A stretch of 64,000 bases of DNA, taken from positions 49,408,047-49,472,046 of the forward strand of contig CM060947.1 of NCBI GenBank assembly GCA_030765055.1, in the 5' to 3' direction. Under the pieces are notes generated by a model. That model searched no databases. It saw nothing but the letters and a program-made list of their open reading frames with translations, and was not told the origin of the DNA. This stretch comes from Mantis religiosa. Its lineage: Eukaryota; Arthropoda; Insecta; Mantodea; Mantidae. The number at the start of each line of letters is the position of its first letter. The first letter of the stretch is position 1. Below are positions 23,501-34,983 of the stretch, piece by piece. A program made the position numbers and the translations under genes.

Positions 23501-24315
23501 CTGAGAGTTTCTAAATGAATTGCTCGATGGTGTGTAGATATAGTTCTTCGTGTAGTTGAATGGCGGGTATTATTGCTGGGACTTTTGCTATTTGACGAAT
23601 TACTTTAGTTTGGAATTGTAATTTCTTGATGTAGGTGGGAGCTGTGAACCTCCAGGCTGGGGCAGCATAAGTTAGGATGGGGCGAAGTAGGGTCTTGTAT
23701 GTGGTGAGCCCCATTTTCATTTGTAAGGCATTGTTCAGGTGAATTAGTGGGTATAAGTTGATGAGTTGGACGTTAGCTTTGCCGCGAATTGTTGTAATGT
23801 GTGGCCTCCAGGTGAGTACTGGGTCAAAGACTACGCCTAGATAGGTGACTTGTGTCTTCCATAGTATTGCGTTTTGAAATAGTTGCAGTGGAGGTAAGTT
23901 TCTTGCTGCTACGCGGTGATTTCGTCGTTTGCTAAAGATAATAGCTTCGCATTTGGTGGTGTTAACTTTGATGCGCCAGTTTGTAAACCAGCTCTCCAGT
24001 GAGCGTAGGGCTGTTGGTGTCTGTTATGTATCGTCTGTGTATGTATCGCAATAGATTGGGACATGATGGTGGTGTCGTCTGCGTACGTAAAGAGATCTGT
24101 CAGGAAGGTTTAAGGAATATCATTTATGAAGACATTGAAAAGCACAGGGCGTAAAATACTCCCCCGAGGGATGCCTGCGTTAATTACCTTTGGTGTGGAT
24201 TTCGCGTCGAGAACTAGGGACTGGAAGGTGCGACCTGATAAGTAGTTTGCAATGAGTTTAATCGTGGAATCCTGGATATTATAGTGATGCATTTTGCGGA
24301 TGATGCTCCAATTCC
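23500..24315 (-). mobile_element. Jockey-type LINE, reverse-transcriptase C-terminal half
   Basis: The minus strand encodes, with frameshifts: MHHYNIQDSTIKLIANYLSGR, then NAGIPRGSILRPVLFNVFINDIP (RT motif B, IPQGS-type) at about 24110-24200, TYADDTTI (catalytic YADD) at about 24060-24095, and LTTYKTLLRPILTYAAPAW at 23690-23640. The order IPxGS, YADD, then LYKxxxRPxxTYAAPxW is the signature of the Jockey clade. It is truncated at about 24315, where another LINE's 3' end begins. Confidence 0.85.
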
Positions 24316-24319
24316 TCTC

Positions 24320-25300
24320 TCGCTCGTGCTGGCTGGCTGTATACAGCCAGCAGGTTTTTGCTGCATGCCCACCCATTAAGGGTTTTACCGCAGGTAGGAT
24401 TTGTATTGAGTGATGTAGGATGAAGGTGATGTAGGTTTTTTGATTGGGAGTTAATTTTGAGGTTACCAAAGTACCTTCGGGTTGAAGGGGAGGATGCAGT
24501 ACTTAGCACCCAATTTTTTGTTTTATGTTTTAAAATTTTAGATTTTAGTTGGGGAGAACTTTAGATGCCAAACAGCTTGGAAGAATTATGAGGAGCTCAG
24601 CTTTAGCTGCTGATAGGGTTAGCTCCTGGGTTATCTAGGGTGCCCGCATGCCATACGGGGGACCCAATGCAGTCTAGATCGGCGTCTAGTGGGGTTATAA
24701 TTTCCCAATGATCTGACAAGGGCGCTTCTATGTGATGGTAAACTTGCGTATAATTTTGAAGCCAGGCGCCTAATTTCATCCTCCACGTATGGAAGACCCG
24801 ATGCTTCGTGGAGCAACCTGGTAGGGAAATAACGTCCCACAGAATAGATAGACCGCAGTCCTCTATTCTGTGCACGTTGAAGCCATGCTATCCAGCTGTC
24901 TGCTGCCATGCCCCAGATCTCGCAGGCATATAGCATCACCGGGATTACCAGCGCTCGGAAGAGGTACAACTTCATGCGGACTGGCATCGAGGTCGACCCC
25001 AGCATTGGGTACAGGGAAGCAATTGCTCCCTGTACCTTCGCCGAAAGGTCTCTGATGTGCCGGCGAAAAGTTAGTCCTCTGTCCAAGTTTACTCCTAGGT
25101 ACTGGACAGAGTTAGACCACTCTATCCTTCGACCTCGGTAATTGAAGTTGGGGCAGTCTGCGGGGGTCCAATTCCTCGATATTTTTGATAGGTATATATA
25201 GTACCCCCACCAATCCAAAGCATCGTTCAGAAACGCACTCTCATTTCGCCTGCATGCTTTGGTGCAACTACGGGTTAACTGGCCTAAGCTTATATACAAT
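24320..25300 (-). mobile_element. LINE 3' end: RT C-terminal domain and tail
   Basis: An open minus-strand frame of 222 codons (24631-25299) encodes RIEWSNSVQYLGVNLDRGLT, FRRHIRDLSAKVQ, RMKLYLFRALVIPVMLYACE and WGMAADSWI, the thumb and connection part of a Jockey/I-like non-LTR RT (the VxYLGVxLD motif is characteristic). The catalytic palm is missing because of 5' truncation at about 25300. The 3' UTR ends at about 24320 with a small hairpin (ggctgtatacagcc). The related copy is at 22110-22693. One continuous 222-codon frame suggests it is younger than its neighbours. Confidence 0.85.
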
Positions 25301-25511
25301 TAAATCTAATCTCCCACGAATCAGAAATCCAGACTCATATAAATACTCAATCACAGCATTGTTGGGAAACATGATGAGCACATAAGGAACGCTAGTTGAA
25401 GTTTTAGGATTGCATCTTTGGTTTCTAAAAGCTATTGACCTGTTTTACAGGTTTGTTATCTGTTTCTTGGATTTAACGATGCACTAGCTGTTGCCACTTA
25501 TATTTCTACAG

Positions 25512-25693
25512 ATGGACCAAGACCCTCACCCTGGCACAGTATCACAGAACTCCCTTGCAATGGACACGGGTTGCCAGTGCAAGAAATCCAAAAAGGATGT
25601 CCGTGGCACAAAAAGTGCAGCTACATCAACTGCTCCAATATTCCAAGATGCAACAACTTCCATGCATGGTTTTGAAGAGTTGCAGCAGAGCAA
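25512..25693 (+). CDS. First recognised coding exon of a novel five-coding-exon gene
   Basis: The acceptor atttctacag is immediately followed by ATG at 25512, and a perfect donor gtaagt starts at 25694. It encodes 60 residues plus two bases: MDQDPHPGTV, then a low-complexity Lys/Ser/Thr part (CQCKKSKKDVRGTKS) and MHGFEELQQS. Because the exon starts at its ATG, the upstream exon is probably 5' UTR, but an upstream coding exon cannot be excluded. Joined to 30299-30464, 32504-32724, 37213-37324 and 44210-44380, every phase fits (2, 0, 2, 0) and a 283-residue protein ends at TAA 44378-44380. It appears mostly alpha-helical, with no transmembrane segment or signal peptide and a disordered N-terminal quarter. 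I do not recognise the family. Cytosolic or scaffold-type location is inference. Confidence 0.75.
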
Positions 25694-26234
25694 GTAAGTG
25701 TATGACTGTCACTTCAGTCAATTTCAAAATAATTGTGACTCTGCCCAGATTAATGGGCACTGTTATAATTGAGTGTGATTTGCTACCCTTGTGCTGAAAT
25801 TTAATGTGATATTTGTTACAGAATAAAAGGAAATGTTGCTGCTAAATAATAACAACTTAGATACTCCAGTTTGATAGTTAATTGTCAAAATTAAGCTTTC
25901 TACCTCAGCCAATGATGATCCATTTAAGCTGACTTTAAATTTTCGTCTTGAAACGAGATCTCGACACATTGGTGACGTTGATAGTTGCTAAAATAAAGTA
26001 CAATTAATTTGTAGCGCTTTTTTTTCTACTCCGTCCTCATGCTATCATTCACTCAATCATTTGAAATTCTTGCACTCTGCGAGTTTTGTATACGGTGTAC
26101 GATTTTAAAAGGCATATGAACTGAACCAATGTGTGCACACCGTGGCCGCACTGTTGACAACTGATGCACCAGAGAAGGGAAAAAGGAACGAGGAAAGTTA
26201 CATTTGTTGTCTGACAAAATGTCAGAACGTAAAA

Positions 26235-26487
26235 TGTGAAAATGAAATGTGTAGTGTTTAACGCCCGCTTTTACTACATACGGCACCGCAGGCGATGACA
26301 CTGATGATACATGAGATGAAGATGGAGCACCGGTGGAATGAGATGGCGGTGGAAACCGGAGATCCCGGAGAAAACCCACCCAGCGCCGTGTTATCCACCA
26401 CAAATCTCACTTTGCGGTCGCCTGGGAACGAATCCGGGCCGCCTTGGCGAGAGCCAAGCGGTCTAGCCACTGAACCACGGCGCGGCC
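26235..26487 (-). mobile_element. tRNA-derived SINE, family B
   Basis: Minus-strand copy, with its head at the complement of gaaccacggcgcggcc near 26472-26487. Target-site duplication tcagaacgtaaa at 26222-26233 and 26488-26499. Confidence 0.94.
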
Positions 26488-26754
26488 TCAGAACGTAAAT
26501 GCATGCAGCAAAGGATAACTATGATAACATAAAATATTAACAAGCTTATTTACTGAAAATAACGCACCCGGATTTTTGAAAACGACTTACTGTAGAGGAG
26601 TTGCTGGCTTAAATAAAATAAACAAAGATTCACAAATTTCTGTGCCAAGTTTCATCATGTTTCACAGTAAGCGACACAGTATTGTCACCGATGGCATTGT
26701 TGTGTAGCTGCCGCAAAGCCATTGCTAGACGCGTGGGCAGGAAAGAAAGAGGCA

Positions 26755-26900
26755 GAGAGAGGTTCTGGAATTTTCCGCCTTTCTGTTGCCGTCACGATTG
26801 TTATCGGAAAAGCTACGGCATTCTAGAAACAATGACTGGGAGGTATAAATAGCGGCAAAGTGTGAGGAGTGAGTTGTGTAGTTGAGTTGTGCTGTAGTTG
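26755..26900 (+). promoter_or_regulatory. Heat-shock-type promoter: HSEs and TATA box
   Basis: A perfect three-unit heat-shock element TTCtgGAAttTTC lies at 26763-26775, a second HSE core (ttctagaa) at 26821-26828, and a canonical TATAAATAG at 26844-26852, in hsp70-like order and spacing. A start site near 26875 would be expected. No heat-shock protein coding sequence follows. The only frame of note is MSRLKVLQTRLDPRN at 27018-27116, ending after 32 codons, which I do not recognise. It lies in the intron of the plus-strand gene and may be an LTR promoter or a decayed gene. Confidence 0.55.
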
Positions 26901-27394
26901 TGTGAGTTATGTGATGGTTATTGCGACAGTGGACATTTGAACGGTGCCGCAGCGATTTCTTTTGTTTGTTTACGTGCGGCAGAGCAGCGAGTCGACCTTC
27001 AAGACAATTCATTGTCAATGTCACGTCTTAAAGTTCTGCAAACCAGACTTGATCCACGAAATCACAGTATGCACACTCCCAGTGCACGCTCTGGTCGTGA
27101 GTTTTTGACTTTGTGAGAAACTGATCCGGTCGCATACTTTCTCAGATGAAATTTCTTAAAGAAACTATAACTTTAAAAATATTTCTAGTCTGGGAGTGGA
27201 GAACTTTATCCCTAGTACCTGCGCCACTGGTACCAGGCTTCACAAAATACAATGTTAACATGTGAATTATATGCTTATTGTCACAGTTACACAAAGAACC
27301 TTACACTCAATTTGCGTTATGCACTGATCTTGGACCGAACTTCAAAGAATATGCGCGCGCACTCCTGAACTGAAGTGATCCGTGGTCAGTTAAT

Positions 27395-27790
27395 TTATGA
27401 ACTATGGGATGTAAAGATTCCCTGGGTAGTATTTAATTCTGTGAACTGAGTTCTATTAGTCATATATGAGCTTATTAGGTCATACGCAATACCTCTAAAT
27501 CTGAGGTGATATAGTTTTAGTAAAATTGTTTTATCAACACAATCAAACGCTTTTGTAAGATCCAACTGTGGATCCAACAGTACACCAGCAGTGTAACATC
27601 CATTTTCAACAGCATCGATTATATATTCAACGAAAGAAGTAACTGCTGATATTGTCGACTTGCCTTGAATGTAACCATTTTGGCAGGTTGGTAATAAGCG
27701 AAAGTGGTTTAAAAATTTAATATTGTCCTCCACAGGAGAGATAGTCTCTGATGCCTGAGACACAGGGTGGTTGGTGAAGGTTCCCACACC
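27395..27790 (-). mobile_element. Non-LTR reverse-transcriptase fragment
   Basis: An open minus-strand frame of 130 codons encodes CQNGYIQGKSTISAVTSFVE, then LDLTKAFDCVDKTILLKLYH (RT motif A, catalytic Asp) and GIAYDLISSYMTNRTQF. This is the fingers/palm part of a Jockey/CR1-like RT. A short tandem duplication inserts residues just before the LTKAFDCV motif (reading LLDPQLDLTKAF). Motifs B and C are absent. Confidence 0.85.
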
Positions 27791-28028
27791 CTTTCTGGAC
27801 AGGTTTATGACACCCTATGTCAGTACAGTTACAGACCATTCAGAAACATTCTGACGGCTTCTACTTTTGAGAATGAATCTTCTTGGAAGATAAAATGAAG
27901 ATTTGTTCAGAAACCAGGAACAAAGTATTCAATTTCAACAGCTCCCAGAAAGATTTGTTCAGCAAGTTCCTTGAACCGCCACCAGAGGAGACCTATGACA
28001 AAATATCGTCAACTACACTAATGAGAAC

Positions 28029-28137
28029 CAGTTGATGGCCGGTTGAGGATGGAGGCAAAGTCTCTGAAACATGTTCTGGAAAATTTAAAAGTAAGTGTTA
28101 TTTAGTGACATTAATCGACTCCCTTTAAATTTAATTT
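28029..28137 (+). repeat. Dispersed repeat, copy 1
   Basis: The stretch ggccggttgaggatggaggc, then aaagtctctgaaacatgtt, then cattaatcgactcccttta, is repeated at 37625-37745 in the same orientation and is about 90 percent identical by eye. The gaaacatgtt motif resembles the ends of the Penelope-like tails in this window. Confidence 0.8.
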
Positions 28138-29024
28138 ATTATAACAACACTGTTTTCAACACTTCCAAGAAAGGAACTGTAAAATAATTCTTTCTTAATG
28201 TTGGTTCTATAGGAGATTCAATGTCAATATATCTAGTCAAAAAGTTTCTAATTTGAACATTTTTTTTACTTTTTTGAGTAAGAAATTGTCTACAATAAAT
28301 GTTACGCACAAATATAAATAATACTGGAAACACTGATTTTGCTTTACTTCAAGAAGTTGGTTTACCAATCAGTAATTTTTGTCATTAATTCACACGAGTC
28401 CAGCAGCACTTATTTATTTCCAGATATGTACTGAGTAACTTTGAATGCCGATCTGTATTTATTGTTTCTCCATGTGATTTTCAAAATAACAGGTAAATAT
28501 ATTTTTAAAATCCTTGAGGTACTGCTGAACACATGATTTGACACTTTATTTAACATTTGTTGTGTTTTCAGGATGCACAATTTACCCAAAACATTTATTC
28601 TTATGACTTAAAGGAACAGGGTCTGTATACCTTATTCACACACTTCAACGGTCTGGCGTAGTATGGAGAGTATTCAAATACTTTTCGTACGAATGCAAAG
28701 TTCTTGTTTGCGTCAGTCTTGAATGTTATTTTTTCATACTTCTCACGCAAGTTCTTGGATAGGTGCAGGTGCACTGAAAATTGCAACCTGAATCCAAATC
28801 TCGATTTAATTTCACTCAGTGTCATCAGTGTTCACAGGTTCATATCTAAAGTAAGAGATAAGGCAGTGTAGAGGGGAGAAGTGAACTGGTTGACAAATAA
28901 ACCATGTGTGAGATAGTCACGACATTGAACAGGAGTAGATAAAATATAGTATTTACACGTAATGTACCTATTTCCATCCCAAAGCTATTGAACTGTTCCC
29001 AAATACTTATTTCATATACCGATA

Positions 29025-29277
29025 ATGCCCGCCTCGGTAGCGTAGATGGTAGCATGTCTGCCTCATGTTCAAGAGGTCCCTAGTTCGAATCTCGGTCAGG
29101 GTGAGTTATCTGGATAAGGTTTTTCCGGGGTTTTCACTTATCCTTCAAGACGAATGTCGGGTAACTCTAAGCTCCATGGACCCTGGACTCATTTGAGCAC
29201 CATTTCACCCAATTCATTCACCGTCCGATATAACTTAACGTTGGGGCGGATGTAAATTACAAAAAAAAAAAAAAAAG
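29025..29277 (+). mobile_element. tRNA-derived SINE, family C, full length
   Basis: The head cccgcctcggtagcgtagat is followed by a B box (agttcgaatctcggt), then ggataaggtttttccggggt, agctccatggaccctggac and a terminal A15. Target-site duplication ataccgat at 29015-29022 and 29282-29289. Reference copy for the family in this window. Confidence 0.94.
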
Positions 29278-29530
29278 AGAAATACCGATCATATTATTTC
29301 AATTAATAAATCATGGAATAAAGAAATGTACATCAAAAGATCTGTATCTACAACAAATGAATAACCATGTTATAAATTCCAAACCAAATTAATATTTATA
29401 ATGCTGACATGCAAGCTATTGATTTTCAAGTGCACCATACATATAGATTGTAACATAGTTATATGTGAAGTCCTGTTGATGAGAGTTTCACGATGAAAAT
29501 AATCTATCATTGTGCTAACAATAGATGTAT

Positions 29531-30220
29531 TAATGGAAATTAATTGTTCTTTCACACTAGCCGTGTGTAGGACGCACTATGAAAGGGTAGAGCTAGACTG
29601 AAAAATTCAATGCCATAGCTGGGATTTGAACCATGGATCTTCTGATCTCTGTCCAGCCGCTCTAAACCATTGAGCTACTATGGCCAATGTGCCGACATGA
29701 TATTACATTCTCCAACTGACTCGTTTTTCCCGGTAAACCACTAGGAGTTCTTATAAACAAATGATACTACCTTAATGGCAACTTACTATGCTGTAAGTAC
29801 TTTAAGGCCCGGGCTTCATAGTTAACCACTATTAGGTACAATTAATGGAAATTAATTGTTCTTTCACACTAGCCGTGTGTAGGACGCACTATGAAAGGGT
29901 AGAGCCAGACTGAAAAATTCAATGCCATAGCCGGGATTTGAACCACGGATCTTCTGGTCTCCGTCCAGCTGCTCTAAACCATTGAGCTACTATGACCAAC
30001 GTGCCGACATGACATTAAATTCTCCAACTGACTCGTTTTGCCAGGTAAATCACTAGCAGTTCTCATAAACACATGAGACAACTACCTTAATGGCGACTTA
30101 CTATGCTGTAAGTACTTTAAGGCCCGGGCTTCGTAGTTAACCACTATTAGGTACAATTAATGGAAATCAATTGTTCTTTCACACTAGCCGTGTGTAGGAC
30201 TCACTATAAAAGTTCAAATA
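29531..30220 (-). mobile_element. Tandem array of SINE family D units (period 312-315 bp)
   Basis: The unit start taatggaaattaattgttct occurs at 29531, 29843 and 30158, giving two full units plus a partial third. Each full unit holds a minus-strand tRNA-like head, the complement of tggccatagtagctcaatgg with B box complement gggatttgaacca. Single copies lie at 43405-43860 (minus) and 43959-44100 (plus). Confidence 0.9.
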
Positions 30221-30298
30221 AAGTACTGAAAGTATAAGAAAACTTAATGTCTCCTAGAAATCTATCAGAATTTCAATAATAAAAACTATTTGTTACAG

Positions 30299-30464
30299 AG
30301 ATAAACCAAAAGAGAAAGCACCACCACGCTCCATGACTTTTCATACTTTGGATGAATTTTTGAACATGCTATCTTGTGAAACTGAAGAAAGTGAAAGGTT
30401 ATTTATTATTCAAGCTAAAGAAATGCTCAGAAATGATATTGCACTCATCAACCAAAAAGAAAAG
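30299..30464 (+). CDS. Novel gene, second coding exon
   Basis: Acceptor ttgttacag before 30299 and donor gtaacc after 30464 (weak but usable). It is 166 bp. The first base completes the Lys codon begun in exon 25512-25693. It encodes KDKPKEKAPPRSMTFHTLDE, FLNMLSCETEESERLFIIQA and KEMLRNDIALINQKEK. The charged, Leu-rich sequence suggests amphipathic helices and possibly a coiled coil. It contains no in-frame stop, and both neighbouring phases fit. Confidence 0.72.
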
Positions 30465-30829
30465 GTAACCTTTTAATTTATAAATTTCTCAGAAACGCTT
30501 GTAACATCTACATATTATCAAAAGAACAAGTACCATGTACCTTGCACTCAAACACTATGTAAAATGTTTTTGAGAATGTCTCCTAATGTATATTTCCAAT
30601 TAAATAATTACATTAATATTTTCGATTAAGTTCAAAATATCTTGACTATGCCACATTAAATTTATGCCTATGAGATTCAGCTTGTCATGTTTGGCTCTTT
30701 CCTTGTCTACCTGCTCTGTCTAAAGAACACACACCTTAATGGTTCTCCATTGTCTATGAAGAGGCTATATGCCCTTTGTAAAAACTGATCACTTATCATC
30801 CGCCTCTGTATCTTCTAAAGCAATTGCAA

Positions 30830-31068
30830 ATTGTAATTATGTCCTCTAAGGCTGTCATAATGGACGATGAATGAAGTGATGCTCACATGAGCCCCTGCTC
30901 AAATGATGGGTCCTTAGAGCTTAGAGTTACCCAACATTCATCTTTCCGGATAAAACTTTACCCAGAAAAAAGCTTATGTAGATAACTCACAGTGATCAGG
31001 ATTCGAACTCGGAATCACTTGAACATTAAGGCGACATGCTCCCGTCATGCTACAGACACAAGCATTCG
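30830..31068 (-). mobile_element. tRNA-derived SINE, family C
   Basis: Minus-strand copy: gatgaatgaagtgatgctca, ttagagcttagagttaccc, and the B-box complement ggattcgaactcggaatc. Confidence 0.82.
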
Positions 31069-31388
31069 ATTGTTTTTGTGCATGCTGTATTCAGCCCCAT
31101 GGCTAAGTAAAAATGTTTTAATACAAGAACATAGCTTTAACATTCCGAATTTCTACTTGTGGTGATATATTTCAAGGAAATCCTGGCAAGCAGGAAAAAG
31201 CTGTGAAGTCAGATGGGAGGGAAGTAGTGATATTTAATGTTTGCACTTTTTAATAATACAATGAGCTAAAATATATCTGTGCACAGCATGGTCAGAGAAG
31301 TGCGACAGCCACTGGTGTTTATTCTAGCATATTATCAGAACCTTAAAGGAACAGCACAAGAAACAAGCTAACGAAAGTGGAGCTATAT

Positions 31389-31630
31389 TTTTTTCTGTAA
31401 TTTACGTCCTTTTACATTTTAAGTCATATTGGACGATGAATGGAATGGGTGAAATTATGCTCAAATGGGCCTAGGGTCCATGGAGCTTAGAGTTACTCGA
31501 AATTCGTCTTTAAGGATAAGGGAAAACCCTGGAAAAACCTTATCCAGGTAACTCGCCCTGTCCAAGATTTGAACTTGGGCCCTCTTGAACGTGAGGCAGA
31601 CATGATACCATCTACACTACCGAGGCGGGC
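31389..31630 (-). mobile_element. tRNA-derived SINE, family C, with target-site duplication
   Basis: Minus-strand copy ending in the head complement accgaggcgggc. Direct repeats ggagctatat at 31379-31388 and 31631-31640 flank it. Confidence 0.93.
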
Positions 31631-31689
31631 GGAGCTATATTATTACTCCAAATAGGATAGAATAGAATCATAGGAGGGGATTTGGTACA

Positions 31690-32430
31690 TCGAACAGACT
31701 TGATCTATTGTGCTTATGCCACAAGTGGGACATCTCCGGGAGGAGATAGAGGGCAGCCAACCCAATGAGTCATGACAGTGCAGAGGGCGGAATCCCTATT
31801 ATTGACTGGTTGGAAACTCTTAAACAAACAATTGGCATCCCACCTACCATGGTCCTAAAATGGCACACAAGGCAGCTCAGAGATTGTCTTGCTGGAAGAG
31901 GAACTTTTACCAGGAGCATATCATCCTGCCATGCAATGCCAAGTTTCCTGCCGACACTTCTCCACCAGATGAAAGATGATATGAAATGATAATGGAGATG
32001 GAATGGAGGAAAAGGAAATTAACAGGATGTAATTAAACCTACCTAGCACTTGCCTGGTGACCGGGAAAACCTCAGAAAAACCCAGGGTTCAGATAGGCTG
32101 ACCACGGGAAGCAAACCTAAACTTCCTGAATGTGGGTCATAGATAAAACTGCTTAGCCATTCCTCTTGGTGTACTCCAAATAAGAAATGACCTATGAGAA
32201 CTCCCAGAAAAGCTACAACCATTCATTCACTGCTGCAATATGGTAAACAATTTATCTGGAAACAGATAAAGAACATTGTTGCAAGCATAGCAAGTCTTTT
32301 AAATCTCCTAGGTGGCCTAGTGGGCCATTTCAGGACGGGTGGGATACCAGCTGTACTGGCCTGGCAGGGAGCTTCCAACTGGCCAATTGTATGGACCCTG
32401 CCACCTGCACTGTCGTGACTCCTGCTGTTC
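31690..32430. mobile_element. SINE-like family E elements, partly inverted
   Basis: 31690-32170 shares ordered motifs with 13280-13632 (ggagatggaatggagg, gggaaaacctcagaaaaacc, accacgggaagcaaac). 32285-32430 is a diverged inverted match to 31750-31885: agtcatgacagtgcag versus ctgcactgtcgtgact, and ggcacacaaggcagctcagagat versus atctcctaggtggcct. Together they make an imperfect long inverted repeat. Confidence 0.6.
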
Positions 32431-32503
32431 AACTCAACATAACCTTCATGTAGTTTTGTCTTCTTAAATGTGTATCTCATGCTTATCTTCTATGTATGAT
32501 AAG

Positions 32504-32724
32504 GCCAAGTTTAAGTTTCCACCAGTTGTAACAACCTACTTTGCTGTGCAGATAATTAAGCTGAATGTCCTCATGCAGTCGGCTACCACAGTTATTGAGA
32601 GTTGTGAGAGAAATCTATTATACATAAACAATGCACAAAGTTTAATGGACTGCTGCCTCTTGCCACTGTTGGAATTGTATCAAATGGACACCTCAGCACT
32701 TCCTGGTGATGAACGTGGTTCACT
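32504..32724 (+). CDS. Novel gene, third coding exon
   Basis: 221 bp with donor gtatgt at 32725. The acceptor is taken as gataag before GCC at 32504. An alternative AG two codons on (ccaag at 32509) would shorten the protein by two residues in frame, and an upstream TAA at 32465 limits the choice. It encodes AKFKFPPVVTTYFAVQIIKL, NVLMQSATTVIESCERNLLY, INNAQSLMDCCLLPLLELYQ and MDTSALPGDERGS. It looks strongly helical and contains most of the hydrophobic residues, so it is probably the core of the domain. It enters in phase 0 and leaves in phase 2, compatible with the flanking exons. Confidence 0.72.
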
Positions 32725-33580
32725 GTATGTATTTTACTTACCTTTCATGTATTCCTAAATTAAAATTTTATTGCTTAGTTTAAGATAAAAAAAAATGTGC
32801 AAAGACACTATATATGATTATTAACATTGTCAAATACTCTTTCTCTCTGTTTTAACTCACATGCACAATACAACACATACAATGAAAACAAAATAGCATT
32901 TGAGATCACCAAAAATGTCCTCAAGAATTAATCAACAGTGTTAATTAACAAATAAAAAAGCAAGCTGATGATGCACACAATTAATTTGTAAAACCAGTCT
33001 TGTTAAAGGAAGAATTAAGTTGAATCACTAATTACTATAATTGATTGAAGTATAATTAGCTCTATTTAACAACACGTATTATCAATCTTGACTTAGCCTT
33101 AGCAGTTGATACAGTATTTTTGAGACTGGTTGGAAGTTTAAGTTGTTATGATCCTACATAATCAGGCTTGCATTCAAATAGCTTTATCCTTTGATATTAT
33201 TATTTCTTCCTATAGTGTCATAGTTATGTATAGCAGAATAGGTATTAATTGCATTACTATTCTGTATAATTAGTACTGTATGTAGAGTAAATATACAAGA
33301 CCTAAGACATACAATCCATTGTTGATACTGTTTGTTAAGCAACCTATAAAATACTATAATACTAATACTTACAATGTTATAACGAGAGAGCTCATTTGTG
33401 TGCCTAAAGTAGCCTTTGAACTGCTCAACCGTTGTGATAACTTTTTCATCAATGAAAGGTGTGTTATGGAAGACCAGGATAATGGTATCATTGAACTGGC
33501 AACATAAATGTAAGGCAAGCAATGCTAAGAACTAGAATCATGCTTTTGACTTCTGCATTTAGGTGCAAAAATGAACATAT

Positions 33581-34054
33581 TGTCGTGAATCCATTATTAC
33601 GACTGGTAGCGTACGCGCACAGAAGGTTCGGCGCAGAGTGATAACAGACAGATAGTGCAGTGTGGAGATAAAGAGCCTGCAAAAACAGATAAAGATAGCC
33701 CAGAGATAAAAGACTTGCCGACACAGATAAAGTTAGATGTCTGGAACGTTTGTGTTTGTCTGGTGATGTCTTAAAGAACATTTGATTATCTTCTGGAACC
33801 ATGAAGTTGTGTATAAAAAGAAGCTGTGGCTAGTTTATCGACAGTTGTAAATGGAGTTGTAACGAGAGTTGTTGTTGCAATCAGAGTTGTAATAAGGTGT
33901 GTGTAATCGGAACTGAGTAGCGTGTGGCAGATGAACTGGAAGATTGTAATTGTGTATGTGATGTAATTCTGCTACTGTAAGGGCTGACCAAAGTGTATTT
34001 CTACGGAAATAAAGAATATTTTGAATTTATGCAACTTAGACTTTTAATTCTACA
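33581..34054 (+). mobile_element. Solo LTR-like element, copy 1
   Basis: Starts TGTCGTGAATCC and ends AATTCTACA. It carries a TATA-like gtataaaaag at about 33811 and a polyadenylation signal ggaaataaag at about 34004, the order expected of an LTR. A related copy is at 34984-35430. No gag-pol lies between the two. Confidence 0.65.
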
Positions 34055-34983
34055 AAGTTGAAACATGAAAGGTCATGTACAACCCAAAAGTATACAGACT
34101 GATTTCATAAAAACCTTTGAGTGTGGTGTTCATCCATAATCTCTACTATAGAGCAATAGCTCATGAGCCATACATTAAAATGCTAAATGCTGCCTTGCAT
34201 GACATAAGGGGCAGCAAAATAGATAAAACTTGTAATGAGTGACAAATCACAGTATCCTCAATAATGTGATGATCTGACAGTAGAGTGTTGATAGGTGAAT
34301 CCCTGGGGAAATGAAATCTATGAACCTTTATAGTATCCAAAGTAGTCATGTTTCTCCTGGAAGGAGCTTGACTTTCTTGCTGTTTTATTAAACAATAGCA
34401 CATTACAAACTTATATTGACATAATTTGAAAAGGTAAATTGGAATTAACACTGTAAAGTTGCGGCAGTAACATTGCTCATTCCGTCTCCCACTGCTTACG
34501 TACCTGGGTTCTAAGTCGGGACTCTTTCCTCAGTCTCCACCATTGTTTGTCCACCGTATTGTTTACTGTTGCACCGGCTGCTGTACTCTGCACCTCCTGC
34601 ATGGACTCTTAGGGTTCTCAGGTGATAGGGTCGAGATGACAACAATAACAAAGAACACCTGATATTTTCTGAACACTTAATTTAATGGTTTATCTACTCT
34701 CATCTGGAACCCAAGCACCTCAGATATTAGTACTCTGCTACAATAATGCTGCTATAGTATCAAACTTAAATTGATGCGGCACATGGTGAAAGTGGGCATA
34801 CCAGACGAAATGAACAGAATATAATGGAATGGTCCCCATGATGCTTCTACCCTTATATATATATATATATATATATATAGGATCCCCTGAGTCAACAAGT
34901 AAAAAGCTAACAGTTTGTTGAACAATCTAATGGCACTCTAAACATTTGAAATATCAATACACTGTCTTATTTTCGTCTTTTTC

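Larger units (their letters stand above)
25694..30298 (+). other. Intron after first coding exon
   Basis: Donor gtaagtg, acceptor ttgttacag. The intron contains a family B SINE, an orphan heat-shock-type promoter, an RT fragment, a dispersed repeat, a family C SINE and the tandem family D array. In 28140-29010 I see nothing recognisable. Confidence 0.65.

Noticed and set aside
26898..27116. A heat-shock protein gene downstream of the HSE/TATA promoter
   Set aside because: The frame matches no heat-shock family I know and is short. Only the promoter motifs are supported.
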